DNA of 64,000 bases from Nonomuraea aurantiaca (GCF_020215705.1 NZ_JAIWNB010000039.1:17773-81772); one strand, 5' to 3'; counted from the stretch's first letter, positions 1 through 9,310 are shown. Notes: generated by a model from the letters alone, not told the origin. Numbers and translations: made by a program.

Positions 1-2
1 GC

Positions 3-1676
3 GAGGCCGCGCGGCAGGCCGATCTGACCCAACTGTCCGCGAAGCCCAGCGCGGACCACCTCCTCGGCACCGACGCGGGTGGCCGGGACGTTCTCGCGCG
101 GGTGCTGACCGCGACCCGGCTCTCGATCGTCACCGCCGTCCTGTCGGCCGCCCTCGGCGTGTTCGTCGGTGTGGTCATCGGCCTGCTGCCGACGATCGCG
201 CCCCGGCGGCTGGGGCGGTTGGTCAACAGCGCCATCGGCGTGGCACTCGCCTTTCCGGCTCTCCTGCTCGCCATCGTCGTGTCGATCACCCTCGGTGTGG
301 GCGCCACCAGTGTCACACTGGCGATCGGCCTGGCCATGGCGCCGTCCTACGCCCGGCTCACTCAGACCCTCGGTGCGTCGGTGACCGGGCGCGACTTCGT
401 GGCCGCCGCTCGCATCCTCGGCGTCAGCCGAGCGCGGATCCTGGTACGGCACGTCCTGCCCAACGTGCGAGACCCGCTCATCGTCAACGCCAGCATCGGC
501 GCCGGCACCGCGCTGGTCGCGGCGACGGGGCTGTCCTTCCTGGGCCTCGGCGTACAGGCGCCGGACTACGACTGGGGCCGCATGCTCAACGAGAGCATGG
601 GAGCCATCTACGTGAACCCCGCTCCGTCTCTGGGGCTAGGCGCCGCCATCGTGTTCGCCGGCGTGACGTTCGCGCTCGCCGGCGAGGTGCTCGCCCGGGC
701 ATTCGGGCTGCACCGGCCCTCCGGCCGCCGCCGGCGGCGGAAGACCACCGGCTCGACGGCGGCATCACCGGTCCCGCAGGTCGCGGAGGACCCCGTGCTC
801 CGCGTACGCGGCCTGCGCGTGGAGGCGCCCCGGGGGGATGGATGGGCGACGCCGGTTCGTGGCGTCAGCTTCGACATCGATCGAGGGGAGATCGTCGGCA
901 TCGTCGGTGAGTCGGGCTCGGGGAAGTCACTGACCTGCATGGCGGTCGCGTCACTCCTGGAAGAGCCACTTCACGTGACGGCGTCATCGGTCCAGTTCGA
1001 CGGCACGGAACTGGTCGTCAGGGGCAAGGTGCCCGGCAGACCGCGTTCCAAGTCGCTGGCCCAACAGCTCGGTACGCGACTGGCGTTCGTCTTCCAAGAT
1101 CCCTCGACCTCGCTCAACCCCGCCCTTCACGTCGGTACGCAGGTCGCGGAGGTCGGTCTGCTGCACGGCGGCCTCAGCCGCCGCGAGGCACGCCGACGTG
1201 CGGTCGACCGGCTTGCCGCGGTACGGCTCTCCGACCCGGCTCGCCGCGCCCGCCAGTATCCCCACGAGTTCTCGGGTGGCATGAGGCAACGAGCCACGAT
1301 CGCGATGGGGCTCATGGGCGAACCGGCGCTGGTCATAGCCGACGAGCCGACAACGGCCCTCGACGTCACGGTGCAGCGGGAGGTCCTGGCGCTCTTGCGG
1401 AGGGTGAACCGTGAGCATGGGACGGCCGTCATGTTCGTCTCGCACGACATTTCGCTGGTCTCGTCATTCTGCACGCGGGTCCTGGTCATGTACCGGGGAG
1501 CCATCGTGGAGAGCCTGAGCACCGAGGATCTCGCGAGCGGACGCGCGGCGCATCCCTACACCCGGGCGCTGGTGGCAGCGGTGCCGCACATGGACGCCGT
1601 CCCGGGCACCGAGTTCGCCACGATCACCGAGGATGCCGAGTTTCCCCTCGACGCCGTAAGGGAGGGGTCGGTGTGA
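3..1676 (+). CDS. Peptide ABC transporter permease (DppC-type) fused to ATP-binding protein (DppD-type), 5' partial
   Basis: The gene is already open at the left edge. The frame beginning at base 3 contains the permease entry motif HLLGTDAGGRDVLARVL, so the ATG at 102 is internal and the true start lies outside the window. The first ~240 residues are an inner-membrane permease with several hydrophobic segments and the conserved ARILGVSRARILVRHVLPN loop region. A basic linker follows, then an ABC ATPase with Walker A GESGSGKS (bases 906-929), signature FSGGMRQRA and Walker B VIADEPTTALD. Permease-ATPase fusions of this type are known in actinobacteria. The protein should import di/oligopeptides at the membrane. 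The missing solute-binding protein and DppB-type permease are expected upstream. Its stop overlaps the next ATPase by 4 bases, which indicates translational coupling. Confidence 0.93.
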   Translation, partial: EAARQADLTQLSAKPSADHLLGTDAGGRDVLARVLTATRLSIVTAVLSAALGVFVGVVIGLLPTIAPRRLGRLVNSAIGVALAFPALLLAIVVSITLGVGATSVTLAIGLAMAPSYARLTQTLGASVTGRDFVAAARILGVSRARILVRHVLPNVRDPLIVNASIGAGTALVAATGLSFLGLGVQAPDYDWGRMLNESMGAIYVNPAPSLGLGAAIVFAGVTFALAGEVLARAFGLHRPSGRRRRRKTTGSTAASPVPQVAEDPVLRVRGLRVEAPRGDGWATPVRGVSFDIDRGEIVGIVGESGSGKSLTCMAVASLLEEPLHVTASSVQFDGTELVVRGKVPGRPRSKSLAQQLGTRLAFVFQDPSTSLNPALHVGTQVAEVGLLHGGLSRREARRRAVDRLAAVRLSDPARRARQYPHEFSGGMRQRATIAMGLMGEPALVIADEPTTALDVTVQREVLALLRRVNREHGTAVMFVSHDISLVSSFCTRVLVMYRGAIVESLSTEDLASGRAAHPYTRALVAAVPHMDAVPGTEFATITEDAEFPLDAVREGSV

Positions 1677-2473
1677 GCGACCTCGCCTTCGAGAACGTGG
1701 GAGTCAGGTACGGGCACGGACCCGCCGCCCATCAGGCGGTTCGTGGGGTGAGTCTCCACGTGCCGAGCGGCCGGACGGTGGGGCTGGTGGGCGAGTCAGG
1801 TTCGGGCAAGTCGACGCTGGCTCGCGCCGTCGTCGGCCTGCACGAGGCGCATACGGGCCGTATCCTGGTCGACGGCACCGATGTCGTCGGTGCCCGGGGG
1901 AGCGCCGCGTTCGTTCGCCGCACCGTGCAGCTGATCTTCCAGGACGCCAACTCCTGCCTGAACCCAAGGATGTCCATCGGCGCCTCGATCGAGGAGGCGC
2001 TTGCCGTACGCGGAAGATCCACGCGACGCGATCGCGCTCACCGGCGCGGCGAGGTGGCCGCACTTCTCGAGATGGTCGAGCTCGACCCGGCCCGTGCCGG
2101 CGATCTGCCCATGCAGTTGTCGGGGGGTCAACGTCAACGCGTCGCGATCGCGCGGGCGCTGGCCGCCGAGCCCCGGGTGCTGCTCGCTGACGAGATCACT
2201 TCGGCGCTGGACGTCTCGGTGCAGGGGACCGTGCTGAATCTGCTGATGCGCGTCCAGCGGGACCTCGATCTGACGGTTCTCTTCATCAGCCACAACCTCG
2301 CTGTGGTCAGGCAGCTGTGCGACGACGTCGCAGTCATGAAGGACGGGGAGGTCGTCGAGATCGGATCGGCGACCGAGGTGATCGACCACCCCGAACATCC
2401 CTACACACGTGAGCTGGTCCGTGCCGTCCCCCGGATCGGCACCCCTCTCTTCGGCAAAGGAACCACTCTATGA
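1673..2473 (+). CDS. Peptide ABC transporter ATP-binding protein (DppF-type)
   Basis: This is the second ATPase of the importer, 266 aa. It has Walker A GESGSGKSTLARAVVGL, signature LSGGQRQRVAIARALA and a Walker B/D-loop reading LLADEITSALDVSVQ, in which the usual EPT/EPV is EIT. The C-terminal HPYTRELVRAVPR is the typical oligopeptide/nickel ATPase tail. The GTG start lies inside the stop of the preceding permease-ATPase fusion (GTGA overlap). The stop in turn overlaps the ATG of the peptidase gene, so uptake and hydrolysis are translated as one unit. The length and motifs are those of a complete DppF/OppF protein. Confidence 0.93.
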   Translation: MSDLAFENVGVRYGHGPAAHQAVRGVSLHVPSGRTVGLVGESGSGKSTLARAVVGLHEAHTGRILVDGTDVVGARGSAAFVRRTVQLIFQDANSCLNPRMSIGASIEEALAVRGRSTRRDRAHRRGEVAALLEMVELDPARAGDLPMQLSGGQRQRVAIARALAAEPRVLLADEITSALDVSVQGTVLNLLMRVQRDLDLTVLFISHNLAVVRQLCDDVAVMKDGEVVEIGSATEVIDHPEHPYTRELVRAVPRIGTPLFGKGTTL

Positions 2474-5400
2474 ACTCTCGCCTGTTCAGTCTCGATGACG
2501 TCCGTCAGGTCGTCACCGTTCCCGAGACTGCGATCACGGCGGATGGAAGAACGGTCGTCTTCACGCGGCGCCAGGCGGCAGACCACCGCACGGAGACCTC
2601 GCTGTGGGCGGTTTCCCGCGACTCTCAGCCACAGCCGCTGACCCACGGGCCGACGGATCGAGCACCTCGCATCGTCCCAACGGGGATCATGTTCCTGCGC
2701 GATGTCGACGGATTCCCGCAGTTGCATCTCCTGCCGCACATGGGTGAGCCGACGCGGTTGACCGAGCTGCCGCTGGGGGCCGGGGCCGCGGCCGTCAGCC
2801 GGGACGGTCGCCGGGTCGCGTTCTCCGCACCCGTGAACCGCGCGCCCGGCGACGCCGCTGCGCCCATCGTCATCGACACGCTCGACCAGAAGGCGGACGA
2901 GATCGGCTGGATCGGCAGTGTCCGCCGCCAGATCTTCGTGATGGACCTGGGATCCAGGCAGATCAGACAGGTCACCGACGGCGACTACGACGCGGACGGC
3001 CCGGCATGGTCGCCCGACAGCGACCGCCTCGCATTCACGGCCTCCATGGCCCACCGCGCGGACGTCGAGCTCGAACGCCGCGCCTACGCGGTCGAGGTCG
3101 ACGACCCGCTCGCTCCGGTGCAGGTGCTCGGACAGGCCACAGGAGTGACCGGTCCGGTCATGTGGGCTCGCGACGGCGCGTCGCTGCTCGCCGTGGGATC
3201 ACCCGCGATGGTGGCAGGTCATGCCCGGCTTCTCCGGCTGTACGGCGACGGCAGGCCCGACACCGACATCACGGCTGGGCTGGACCGCAATGTGCTGCCG
3301 GGCGCGACGGGCTACCCAGGTGGCCACCCGGCGCAAAGCCACGACGGCAGCGAGATCGTCTTCTGCCTGCGTGACCGTGGCTGGACCCATCTGTACGGGG
3401 TCGGTCCGGATGGCGGAGAGGGCAGGCCGATCGTCGCGGAGCCGCATCAGGTCGTCTCCGCGCTCTCGGTGGCCGCCGAGGCACCCCGTGCCGCGATCGT
3501 CCTGACCACTCCTGAGTCGTTCGCCGAGGTCGCGATCGTCGACCTCGCCACCGGCGAAGTCGAGGTCCTCACCTCGCTGATGGAAGAGAGCCTCCCCGGG
3601 GTCCAGCTCTGTCGACCGGAGCCACGAGAGTTCACGATCAGCGATGGCGTCGTCGTCCACGGGTGGCTGATGGCGGCACCGGACACGACCGGAACCGCTC
3701 CGCTCCTGCTCGACATCCACGGTGGGCCGCACAACGCCTGGGCCGGTGTGGCCGACGAGATCCATCTGTACCAACAGCTCCTCGCCGCACGCGGGTGGCG
3801 TGTCCTCACGCTCAACCCCCGTGGATCCGACGGGTACGGCGAGGAGTTCTACCGAGCCGTCGACGGCGGCTGGGGACGAGCTGATCTGGCGGACTTCATC
3901 GAGCCGATCGACCAGTTGATCGCCGAGGGGATCGCCGACCCCGAGCGACTCGCTGTCGCCGGCTATAGCTACGGCGGCGTCGCGACCTGTGCCCTCACCG
4001 CCCACACCGACCGGTTCGCGGCCGCGGTGGCCGGCGGCCTGATCTGCGACTTCGCCTCCATCGCCGGTCAGCGACTGTTGCCGGAAGGCTTCTTCGCCTC
4101 GGCGACCGCAGGTGCCGCGCCGACAGACGTGGTCCGGCTCATCGAGAGCTCTCCGATCGCACGCGTCGAGCAGGTGAAGACACCCACGCTCGTGCTGCAC
4201 GGCGAGAACGACAACACCTGCCCGATCGGACAGGCGCAGCAGTGGTTCTCGGCACTGCGGATCCAGGGTGTGCCGACTCGCCTGGTGGTCTATCCAGGAG
4301 GCAGCCACCTCTTCATCGCCGACGGCGAGGTCGATCACCGCGTCGACTACCACGCCCGGGTCGTGGAATGGGTCGAGCTGCACACCCGCGCCGCCGCACG
4401 GCCGGCCGCGCTGTCGGCGGCCCCACGTGGGGAGCACTACTGGCGCCGCCGTCTGGACCTCCTCCGAGAACGGCACGGAGTCGTCGGGGCGCAACTCGGC
4501 ATCGTGCAGCTCGATCGGAGCGGAACGGTCTTCGACCGCATCACGGTCAGCTCCGGGGTCCTGAACGTCTCGACCCGGGAACCCGTCATCGACGACGCCG
4601 TCTTTCAGATCGGGTCGATCACGAAGGTCTGGACGACGATGCTCGTCATGCAGCTCGTCGACGAGGGGCTGCTCGATCTCGACGCTCCCGTGCGCGAAAT
4701 CCTGCCGGACTTCAGGCTGGCCGATGACGAGTCGCCCTCGGTGACGGTACGGGCGTTGCTCAACCACACCAGCGGCATCGACGGGGACGTCTTCACCGAC
4801 ACCGGGAGGGGAGACGACTGCGTCGCGCGGTACGTGGAGCACCTCGCCGCCGTCTCCCACATCCACCCGCTTGGAGAGAGGTTCTCCTACTGCAATGCCG
4901 GCTTCGTCGTCGCGGGCCGCATCGTCGAGGTGCTCCGCGACATGACGTGGGACGAGGCACTGCTCCACTATTTGATCAAGCCGATGGGCCTGCGGCACAC
5001 CATCACCCTGAGCGAGGACGCACCCAAGTTCGCCACGGCGACCGGCCACGCCGGCTTCGGCGACGAGTCGGCCCCGGTGCCCCAGTGGTCGATCACCCGA
5101 TCCATGGGACCCGCGGGCCTGATCGTGGCGAGCGTCGGCGACCTGCTGACGTTCGCGGAGATGTCACTGCGCGGAGGGGTGACCCGGGAAGGCGTTCGTC
5201 TGCTGTCAGCCGGCAGCGCTCGCCTGATGACCATCGAGCATGTCGATCTGAGACAGAGCGTCGCCACCGTCCAAGGCTGGGGACTGGGCTGGTTCCTCGA
5301 GGACTGGCGGGGAACCTTCGTATACGGCCATGACGGCGGCACGATCGGCCAACGTTCATACCTGCGCTTGATCCCCGGTACGAACTACGCGGTGGCGTTG

Positions 5401-5784
5401 CTGACCAGCGGTGGTCAACCGGATGGTCTCTTCTACGAGCTGTTCGCGGACGTCACGTCGTCGATCGACGGCAGTCTGCCCCCGGTCCGGGTCCGGGCCG
5501 ACATGACACGTCCGCCCGAACCGCTGGAGGGCGCCTGGGAGTGCGCTGGCTATCGCGCGGAGGTGGCCCCCGACGCGGACGGTCTCAGACTGACACTGTG
5601 GGAGCGGAAGGGGCATCTGCGCGACGGCACGGCAGCAGAGCCGGAGTTCGTCGCGCTGCATGCCTCGAACATCCCGGGCGGCTACGCCTACACCACCGCT
5701 GAGCTCGCGGGGGAGAAGCAGTTCCGGCCCGTCGCCGGCGGCGTCTACAACGGATCCCGCTTCCTGCGGCAGGAGTGCTCATGA
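2470..5784 (+). CDS. S9 prolyl-oligopeptidase fused to a class C beta-lactamase-type serine hydrolase
   Basis: This is a 1104-aa two-enzyme fusion. Residues ~1-360 look like an S9-family beta-propeller with WSPDSDRLAFTA-type blades. Residues ~390-640 are the alpha/beta hydrolase, with nucleophile Ser500 in GYSYGG, Asp581 in GENDNT and His613 in GGSHLF. Residues ~650-1000 form a second hydrolase with SxxK (S716-I-T-K719), YxN (Y807-C-N809) and an HxG-like HDGG at 954-957, the catalytic set of class C beta-lactamases, D-aminopeptidases and DD-peptidases. A ~100-residue beta-rich tail follows. No signal peptide is visible, so it is probably cytoplasmic and acts on imported peptides. The family knowledge (S9 exo/oligopeptidases; beta-lactamase-fold enzymes often act on D-residues or esters) is established. 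The exact substrate is inferred. The ATG overlaps the upstream stop. Confidence 0.9.
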   Translation: MNSRLFSLDDVRQVVTVPETAITADGRTVVFTRRQAADHRTETSLWAVSRDSQPQPLTHGPTDRAPRIVPTGIMFLRDVDGFPQLHLLPHMGEPTRLTELPLGAGAAAVSRDGRRVAFSAPVNRAPGDAAAPIVIDTLDQKADEIGWIGSVRRQIFVMDLGSRQIRQVTDGDYDADGPAWSPDSDRLAFTASMAHRADVELERRAYAVEVDDPLAPVQVLGQATGVTGPVMWARDGASLLAVGSPAMVAGHARLLRLYGDGRPDTDITAGLDRNVLPGATGYPGGHPAQSHDGSEIVFCLRDRGWTHLYGVGPDGGEGRPIVAEPHQVVSALSVAAEAPRAAIVLTTPESFAEVAIVDLATGEVEVLTSLMEESLPGVQLCRPEPREFTISDGVVVHGWLMAAPDTTGTAPLLLDIHGGPHNAWAGVADEIHLYQQLLAARGWRVLTLNPRGSDGYGEEFYRAVDGGWGRADLADFIEPIDQLIAEGIADPERLAVAGYSYGGVATCALTAHTDRFAAAVAGGLICDFASIAGQRLLPEGFFASATAGAAPTDVVRLIESSPIARVEQVKTPTLVLHGENDNTCPIGQAQQWFSALRIQGVPTRLVVYPGGSHLFIADGEVDHRVDYHARVVEWVELHTRAAARPAALSAAPRGEHYWRRRLDLLRERHGVVGAQLGIVQLDRSGTVFDRITVSSGVLNVSTREPVIDDAVFQIGSITKVWTTMLVMQLVDEGLLDLDAPVREILPDFRLADDESPSVTVRALLNHTSGIDGDVFTDTGRGDDCVARYVEHLAAVSHIHPLGERFSYCNAGFVVAGRIVEVLRDMTWDEALLHYLIKPMGLRHTITLSEDAPKFATATGHAGFGDESAPVPQWSITRSMGPAGLIVASVGDLLTFAEMSLRGGVTREGVRLLSAGSARLMTIEHVDLRQSVATVQGWGLGWFLEDWRGTFVYGHDGGTIGQRSYLRLIPGTNYAVALLTSGGQPDGLFYELFADVTSSIDGSLPPVRVRADMTRPPEPLEGAWECAGYRAEVAPDADGLRLTLWERKGHLRDGTAAEPEFVALHASNIPGGYAYTTAELAGEKQFRPVAGGVYNGSRFLRQECS

Positions 5785-6575
5785 CGACCCGGGCGCCGAG
5801 CTCGACCTCCATGGAGTTGCGGCTGCTTCACCGCCCGGAGGAGATGTCTGCCGCCTCCGAGCTCGTGGCGCAGATCTGGAAGGTCCAAAACACCCAGTCG
5901 CATGTCAGCCCGGAGCTCCTCACGGCGTTCGCGCACGCGGGCAACTACGTCGCCGGTGGTTTCCGTGGCCATGAGCTCATGGCGGTCTGCGTCGGGTTCT
6001 TCTACCCGCCCCGGGAGAATGCCCTGCACTCCCACATCGCCGGCGTGCGACCAGACGCGGCGGGCACAGGATGGGGCAGAGCCCTCAAGCACCACCAGCG
6101 CGACTGGTGCCTGGCCCGCGGTGTCACTCGCGTGACGTGGACCTATGACCCCCTGGTGGCCCGGAACGCGTACTTCAACCTCCACAAGCTCGGCTGTGAG
6201 GTCGAGGTCTACCTGCCCGACTTCTACGGACCGATGGGTGACGGGCTCAACCAGGGCCAGCACAGCGACCGGATCATGGTGGCCTGGCACATCGGGCAGG
6301 CCACGGCGCCCTCACGAGCCGAGAAGAAGCACGGCCCCGCCGTACTGAGGTCCGTGGACCGGCGACCCCAGCTCGACCTCGGCCGGGCGGTGTCGCTGAC
6401 CCGATGCGTCGTGGAGATCCCCTCGGACATCGAGGCTCTACGGCGCCACGAACCCGAGCTCGCGATCTCATGGCGGCTCGCGCTACGACGGGCGCTGGGT
6501 GGGCTGCTGGAAGAAGGCTGGGTCGTGGTCGATTTCGACCGCCGGGGTCACTACTGCCTCACGAGGAGCACCTGA
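5781..6575 (+). CDS. GNAT-superfamily acyltransferase (COG3375-like), candidate amino-acid N-succinyltransferase
   Basis: The protein is about 264 aa with an N-terminal GNAT-like fold. Visible features are a hydrophobic strand before SHIAGVRPDAAGTGWGRALK, which resembles the acyl-CoA-binding RxxGxG/A region, and TWTYDPLVARNAYFNLHKLG. It resembles the COG3375 group, which often sits next to MenC/NSAR genes. In the characterised NSAR pathway a GNAT enzyme succinylates D-amino acids before racemisation, so this role is inferred from the neighbour. I chose ATG 5781 over GTG 5775 because AGGAG (5771-5775) is correctly placed and the ATG overlaps the previous TGA. The next gene starts 2 bases after the stop. 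Confidence 0.8.
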   Translation: MTTRAPSSTSMELRLLHRPEEMSAASELVAQIWKVQNTQSHVSPELLTAFAHAGNYVAGGFRGHELMAVCVGFFYPPRENALHSHIAGVRPDAAGTGWGRALKHHQRDWCLARGVTRVTWTYDPLVARNAYFNLHKLGCEVEVYLPDFYGPMGDGLNQGQHSDRIMVAWHIGQATAPSRAEKKHGPAVLRSVDRRPQLDLGRAVSLTRCVVEIPSDIEALRRHEPELAISWRLALRRALGGLLEEGWVVVDFDRRGHYCLTRST

Positions 6576-6577
6576 GA

Positions 6578-7705
6578 ATGCACATCGAGCGTGTCGAGCT
6601 CATCACGGTCCGGATGCCGCTGATCCACCCGTTCACCACCTCGTTCTCCACCCAGACGGAGCGCCTTCCGCTCCTGATCCGGGTCACGGCCTCAGACCAC
6701 GGCGGCACCGTGACAGGGTGGGGTGAGTGCGTCGCCCTCGCCGAGCCGTTCTACTCGCCGGAATACCTTGAGGGAGCACGAGAGGTCCTGCGGCGATTCC
6801 TCGTGCCCGCGCTGTTCGAGTGGCAGGCCGCGGGTCACGCCGTGTCGGCATCGACGGTCGGCGCGGCACTTGAGCACGTGGTCGGCCACCGCATGGCCAA
6901 GGGCGCTCTGGAGATGGCGATCCTGGATGCCCAGCTGCGGCTTCGGAACATGTCGTTCGCAGCGCAGCTCGGTGTGACCCGCGTCTCGGTGCCCTCGGGG
7001 GTCAGCGTCGGCATCGAGAAGTCGATTCCCGACCTGCTCGGCCGGGTGGCCGACTTCGTCGACCAGGGCTACGCGCGCATCAAACTCAAGATCCAGCCCG
7101 GGTGGGACCTCGAGCCGGTCAAGGCGGTGCGCGAGCGGTTCGGCGACATCGCGCTGCAGGTTGACGCGAACACCGCCTACCGTCTCTCCGATGCCCAGCG
7201 GCTGCGCAGACTCGACCCCTTCGATCTGCTGCTGATCGAACAGCCGCTGGGTGAGGAGGACCTGCGGCAACACGCTCTGCTCGCGGGCCTGCTCACCACG
7301 CCGATCTGCCTGGACGAGTCGATCGTTGACGCGCGGTCGGCCGCCGACGCGATCGCGCTGGGGGCGGCGAGTGTCATCAACATCAAGCCTGGAAGAGTGG
7401 GGGGATACCTCGAGGCGGCACGCATCCACGACCTCGCGCTGGCGCACGGCGTCGCGGTCTGGTGCGGCGGCATGCTCGAAACCGGCATCGGCCGAGCCGC
7501 CAACGCGGCGTTGGCCGGGCTCCCGGGCTTCACGCTGCCCGGCGACATCTCGGGCTCGGATCGGTTCTACGCCCAGGACATCACCGAGCCGATCGTCATG
7601 AAGGACGGAGCGGTGTCGATCCCCGGCGGACCCGGGTTCGGCGTCGAACCCCTTCCCGCGGCACTCGGCGAGATGACCGTTCACACGCTCGACCTCACCG
7701 CCTAG
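6578..7705 (+). CDS. Enolase-superfamily MenC/OSBS-like protein, probable N-succinylamino-acid racemase
   Basis: The protein has 375 aa and a full muconate-lactonising/OSBS barrel. It carries the KxK acid/base motif at K169-L-K171 (RIKLKIQP), metal ligands in LQVDANTAY, LIEQPLG and CLDESI, and the second catalytic lysine in NIKPGRVGG. OSBS and N-acylamino-acid racemase cannot be separated by motif alone. No other menaquinone gene is present, and the direct linkage to a GNAT and peptidase genes favours the N-succinylamino-acid racemase or dipeptide-epimerase role. The start at 6578 is set by GAGGAG at 6563-6568 and by homology beginning at MHIERVEL. A longer in-frame extension upstream runs through the acyltransferase gene and is rejected. 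Confidence 0.88.
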   Translation: MHIERVELITVRMPLIHPFTTSFSTQTERLPLLIRVTASDHGGTVTGWGECVALAEPFYSPEYLEGAREVLRRFLVPALFEWQAAGHAVSASTVGAALEHVVGHRMAKGALEMAILDAQLRLRNMSFAAQLGVTRVSVPSGVSVGIEKSIPDLLGRVADFVDQGYARIKLKIQPGWDLEPVKAVRERFGDIALQVDANTAYRLSDAQRLRRLDPFDLLLIEQPLGEEDLRQHALLAGLLTTPICLDESIVDARSAADAIALGAASVINIKPGRVGGYLEAARIHDLALAHGVAVWCGGMLETGIGRAANAALAGLPGFTLPGDISGSDRFYAQDITEPIVMKDGAVSIPGGPGFGVEPLPAALGEMTVHTLDLTA

Positions 7706-7729
7706 CGACGAGACCAAGGATCAAACCAG

Positions 7730-9280
7730 ATGGGATCAGCAGGCAGCTACGACACCATCGTCGTCGGAGCGGGCTCGTCCGGCTCGGCACTCGCGGCACG
7801 GCTCGCCGACGCGGGACAGCGGGTGCTGCTGCTCGAGGCCGGCCGGGACTACGCGGCCTCGCAGCTTCCGGAGGCATGGAGGTCGCCGAATCCGTTGAAC
7901 GCGATCCTGAACTCCGACTACAACGCGTTCTTGTGGGACGGGCATCTGGCCACCAGGACCGAGGCCCAGGAGCCCTACCTGTACTGGCGAGGCAAGGGCC
8001 TCGGCGGAAGCTCGACGGTGAACGGGCAGATCGCGATCCGGCCGCCCATCGAGGACTTCGACGAGTGGGCGGCCTCCGGTTGCACCGGGTGGTCGTCCGC
8101 GGAGGTCATGGCGGACTTCGTCGCCCTGGAGTCCGACGCCGGCTTCGGCGACGAGGACTACCACGGCACCGCCGGCCCGATCCCCGTCTACCGGGCTCCG
8201 GTCGACACGTGGGGCTCGGTCGACCAGGCGCTCCGCGCGGCAGCGCTCGCCTCGGGTTTCGGGTGGGCCCCGGACGTCAACGCACCCGGCGCGACCGGCG
8301 TCTCTCCCTACCCCATCAACTCGATCGACCGTCGACGGGTCTCGTGCCACGACGCCTACCTGGAGCCACGTCGCGACAACCCGGGCCTCACCATCCGCGG
8401 CGACAGCCTGGTCGACGTGGTTCTCTTCGAACGTGCTCGGGCAGTCGGCGTCCGGCTGGCCAACGGATCGGCCTTCCACGCGAACCAGGTCGCGCTCAGC
8501 GCGGGCGCCACGGCCTCGCCCTCGATCCTCATGCGCTCGGGCATCGGCCCCGCCGATGACCTCCGACGGCTGGGCATCGAGGTCCGTGCCGATCTGCCGG
8601 TGGGCCGTGGGCTCCAGGACCATCCGATGGCCCTGATAGGCATCCCGCTCACCGAAGCGGCCTCGGCTGGCCCCGCCGACCGGCACACGAACTGCTGCGT
8701 GCGCTACAGCAGCGGCACCGTGCCCGGCGGGAACGACATGATGCTGGCCGCCCTCAACCAGAACGCGCTGGCCATGGCGGCGGCCGAAGTGCGCGCCGGC
8801 GCCGGTGCCGTCGGGGTGTTCGTCAACCGGACCTACTCGCGCGGAACGCTGAAGCTTCGAAGCGCCGACCCGAGCACGCAGCCCCGGGTGGCGCTGAACA
8901 TGTTGTCGGACGAGCGCGACATCGACCGCCTGGAAGCGGGCATCAGGCTCCTCGGCGACCTGGTGGCCCACTCCAGCTTCGCGGAGATCGCCGACGGCGA
9001 TCTCTGGCGGGTCAATTCGTCGCTGCGCGATGCCCTGGACACACCAGGGCGACTGCGCGACTACCTGCGCGCCAGCGTGGTCGACACGCAGCACGCGACG
9101 AGCACGTGCCGGATGGGAGATCCGAACGCGCCGGAGACGGTCGTCGACCCCCGGTGCGAGGTCCTCGGTTTCGAGGGTCTCCGAGTCGTCGATGCCTCCG
9201 TCTTCCCCTTCGTCCCACGCGCCAACACCCATCTCGCCTGCGTGATGTTCGGCGAGCACATGGCCCGCAGGCTCCACTGA
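7730..9280 (+). CDS. GMC-family FAD-dependent oxidoreductase
   Basis: The protein has 516 aa. The N-terminal Rossmann motif VVGAGSSGSALAARLAD is followed by the flavin-binding segment GKGLGGSSTVNGQI. The GMC C-terminal region contains H455 in TQHATSTCRMG, and the terminal active-site segment reads PRANTHLACVMFGEHMA (N499, H501). The family oxidises alcohols to aldehydes (choline, glucose, aryl or alkyl alcohols), with FAD reoxidised by O2 or another acceptor. The aldehyde dehydrogenase immediately downstream suggests a two-step alcohol-to-acid oxidation. AAGGA at 7716-7720 precedes the ATG by 9 bases. There is no secretion signal, so it is probably cytoplasmic. The alcohol substrate cannot be read from sequence. 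Confidence 0.92.
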   Translation: MGSAGSYDTIVVGAGSSGSALAARLADAGQRVLLLEAGRDYAASQLPEAWRSPNPLNAILNSDYNAFLWDGHLATRTEAQEPYLYWRGKGLGGSSTVNGQIAIRPPIEDFDEWAASGCTGWSSAEVMADFVALESDAGFGDEDYHGTAGPIPVYRAPVDTWGSVDQALRAAALASGFGWAPDVNAPGATGVSPYPINSIDRRRVSCHDAYLEPRRDNPGLTIRGDSLVDVVLFERARAVGVRLANGSAFHANQVALSAGATASPSILMRSGIGPADDLRRLGIEVRADLPVGRGLQDHPMALIGIPLTEAASAGPADRHTNCCVRYSSGTVPGGNDMMLAALNQNALAMAAAEVRAGAGAVGVFVNRTYSRGTLKLRSADPSTQPRVALNMLSDERDIDRLEAGIRLLGDLVAHSSFAEIADGDLWRVNSSLRDALDTPGRLRDYLRASVVDTQHATSTCRMGDPNAPETVVDPRCEVLGFEGLRVVDASVFPFVPRANTHLACVMFGEHMARRLH

Positions 9281-9310
9281 AGCCGGCTTCGATCCAGAAG
9301 GAACGAGCAG

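Noticed and set aside
3199..5049. 616-codon minus-strand frame opposite the peptidase fusion
   Set aside because: Pure antisense shadow of the S9/beta-lactamase gene, with no homology-like features.
6404..6577. 58-residue N-terminal extension of the racemase-like enzyme
   Set aside because: It overlaps the GNAT gene, is Arg-rich, and a good ribosome site points to 6578.
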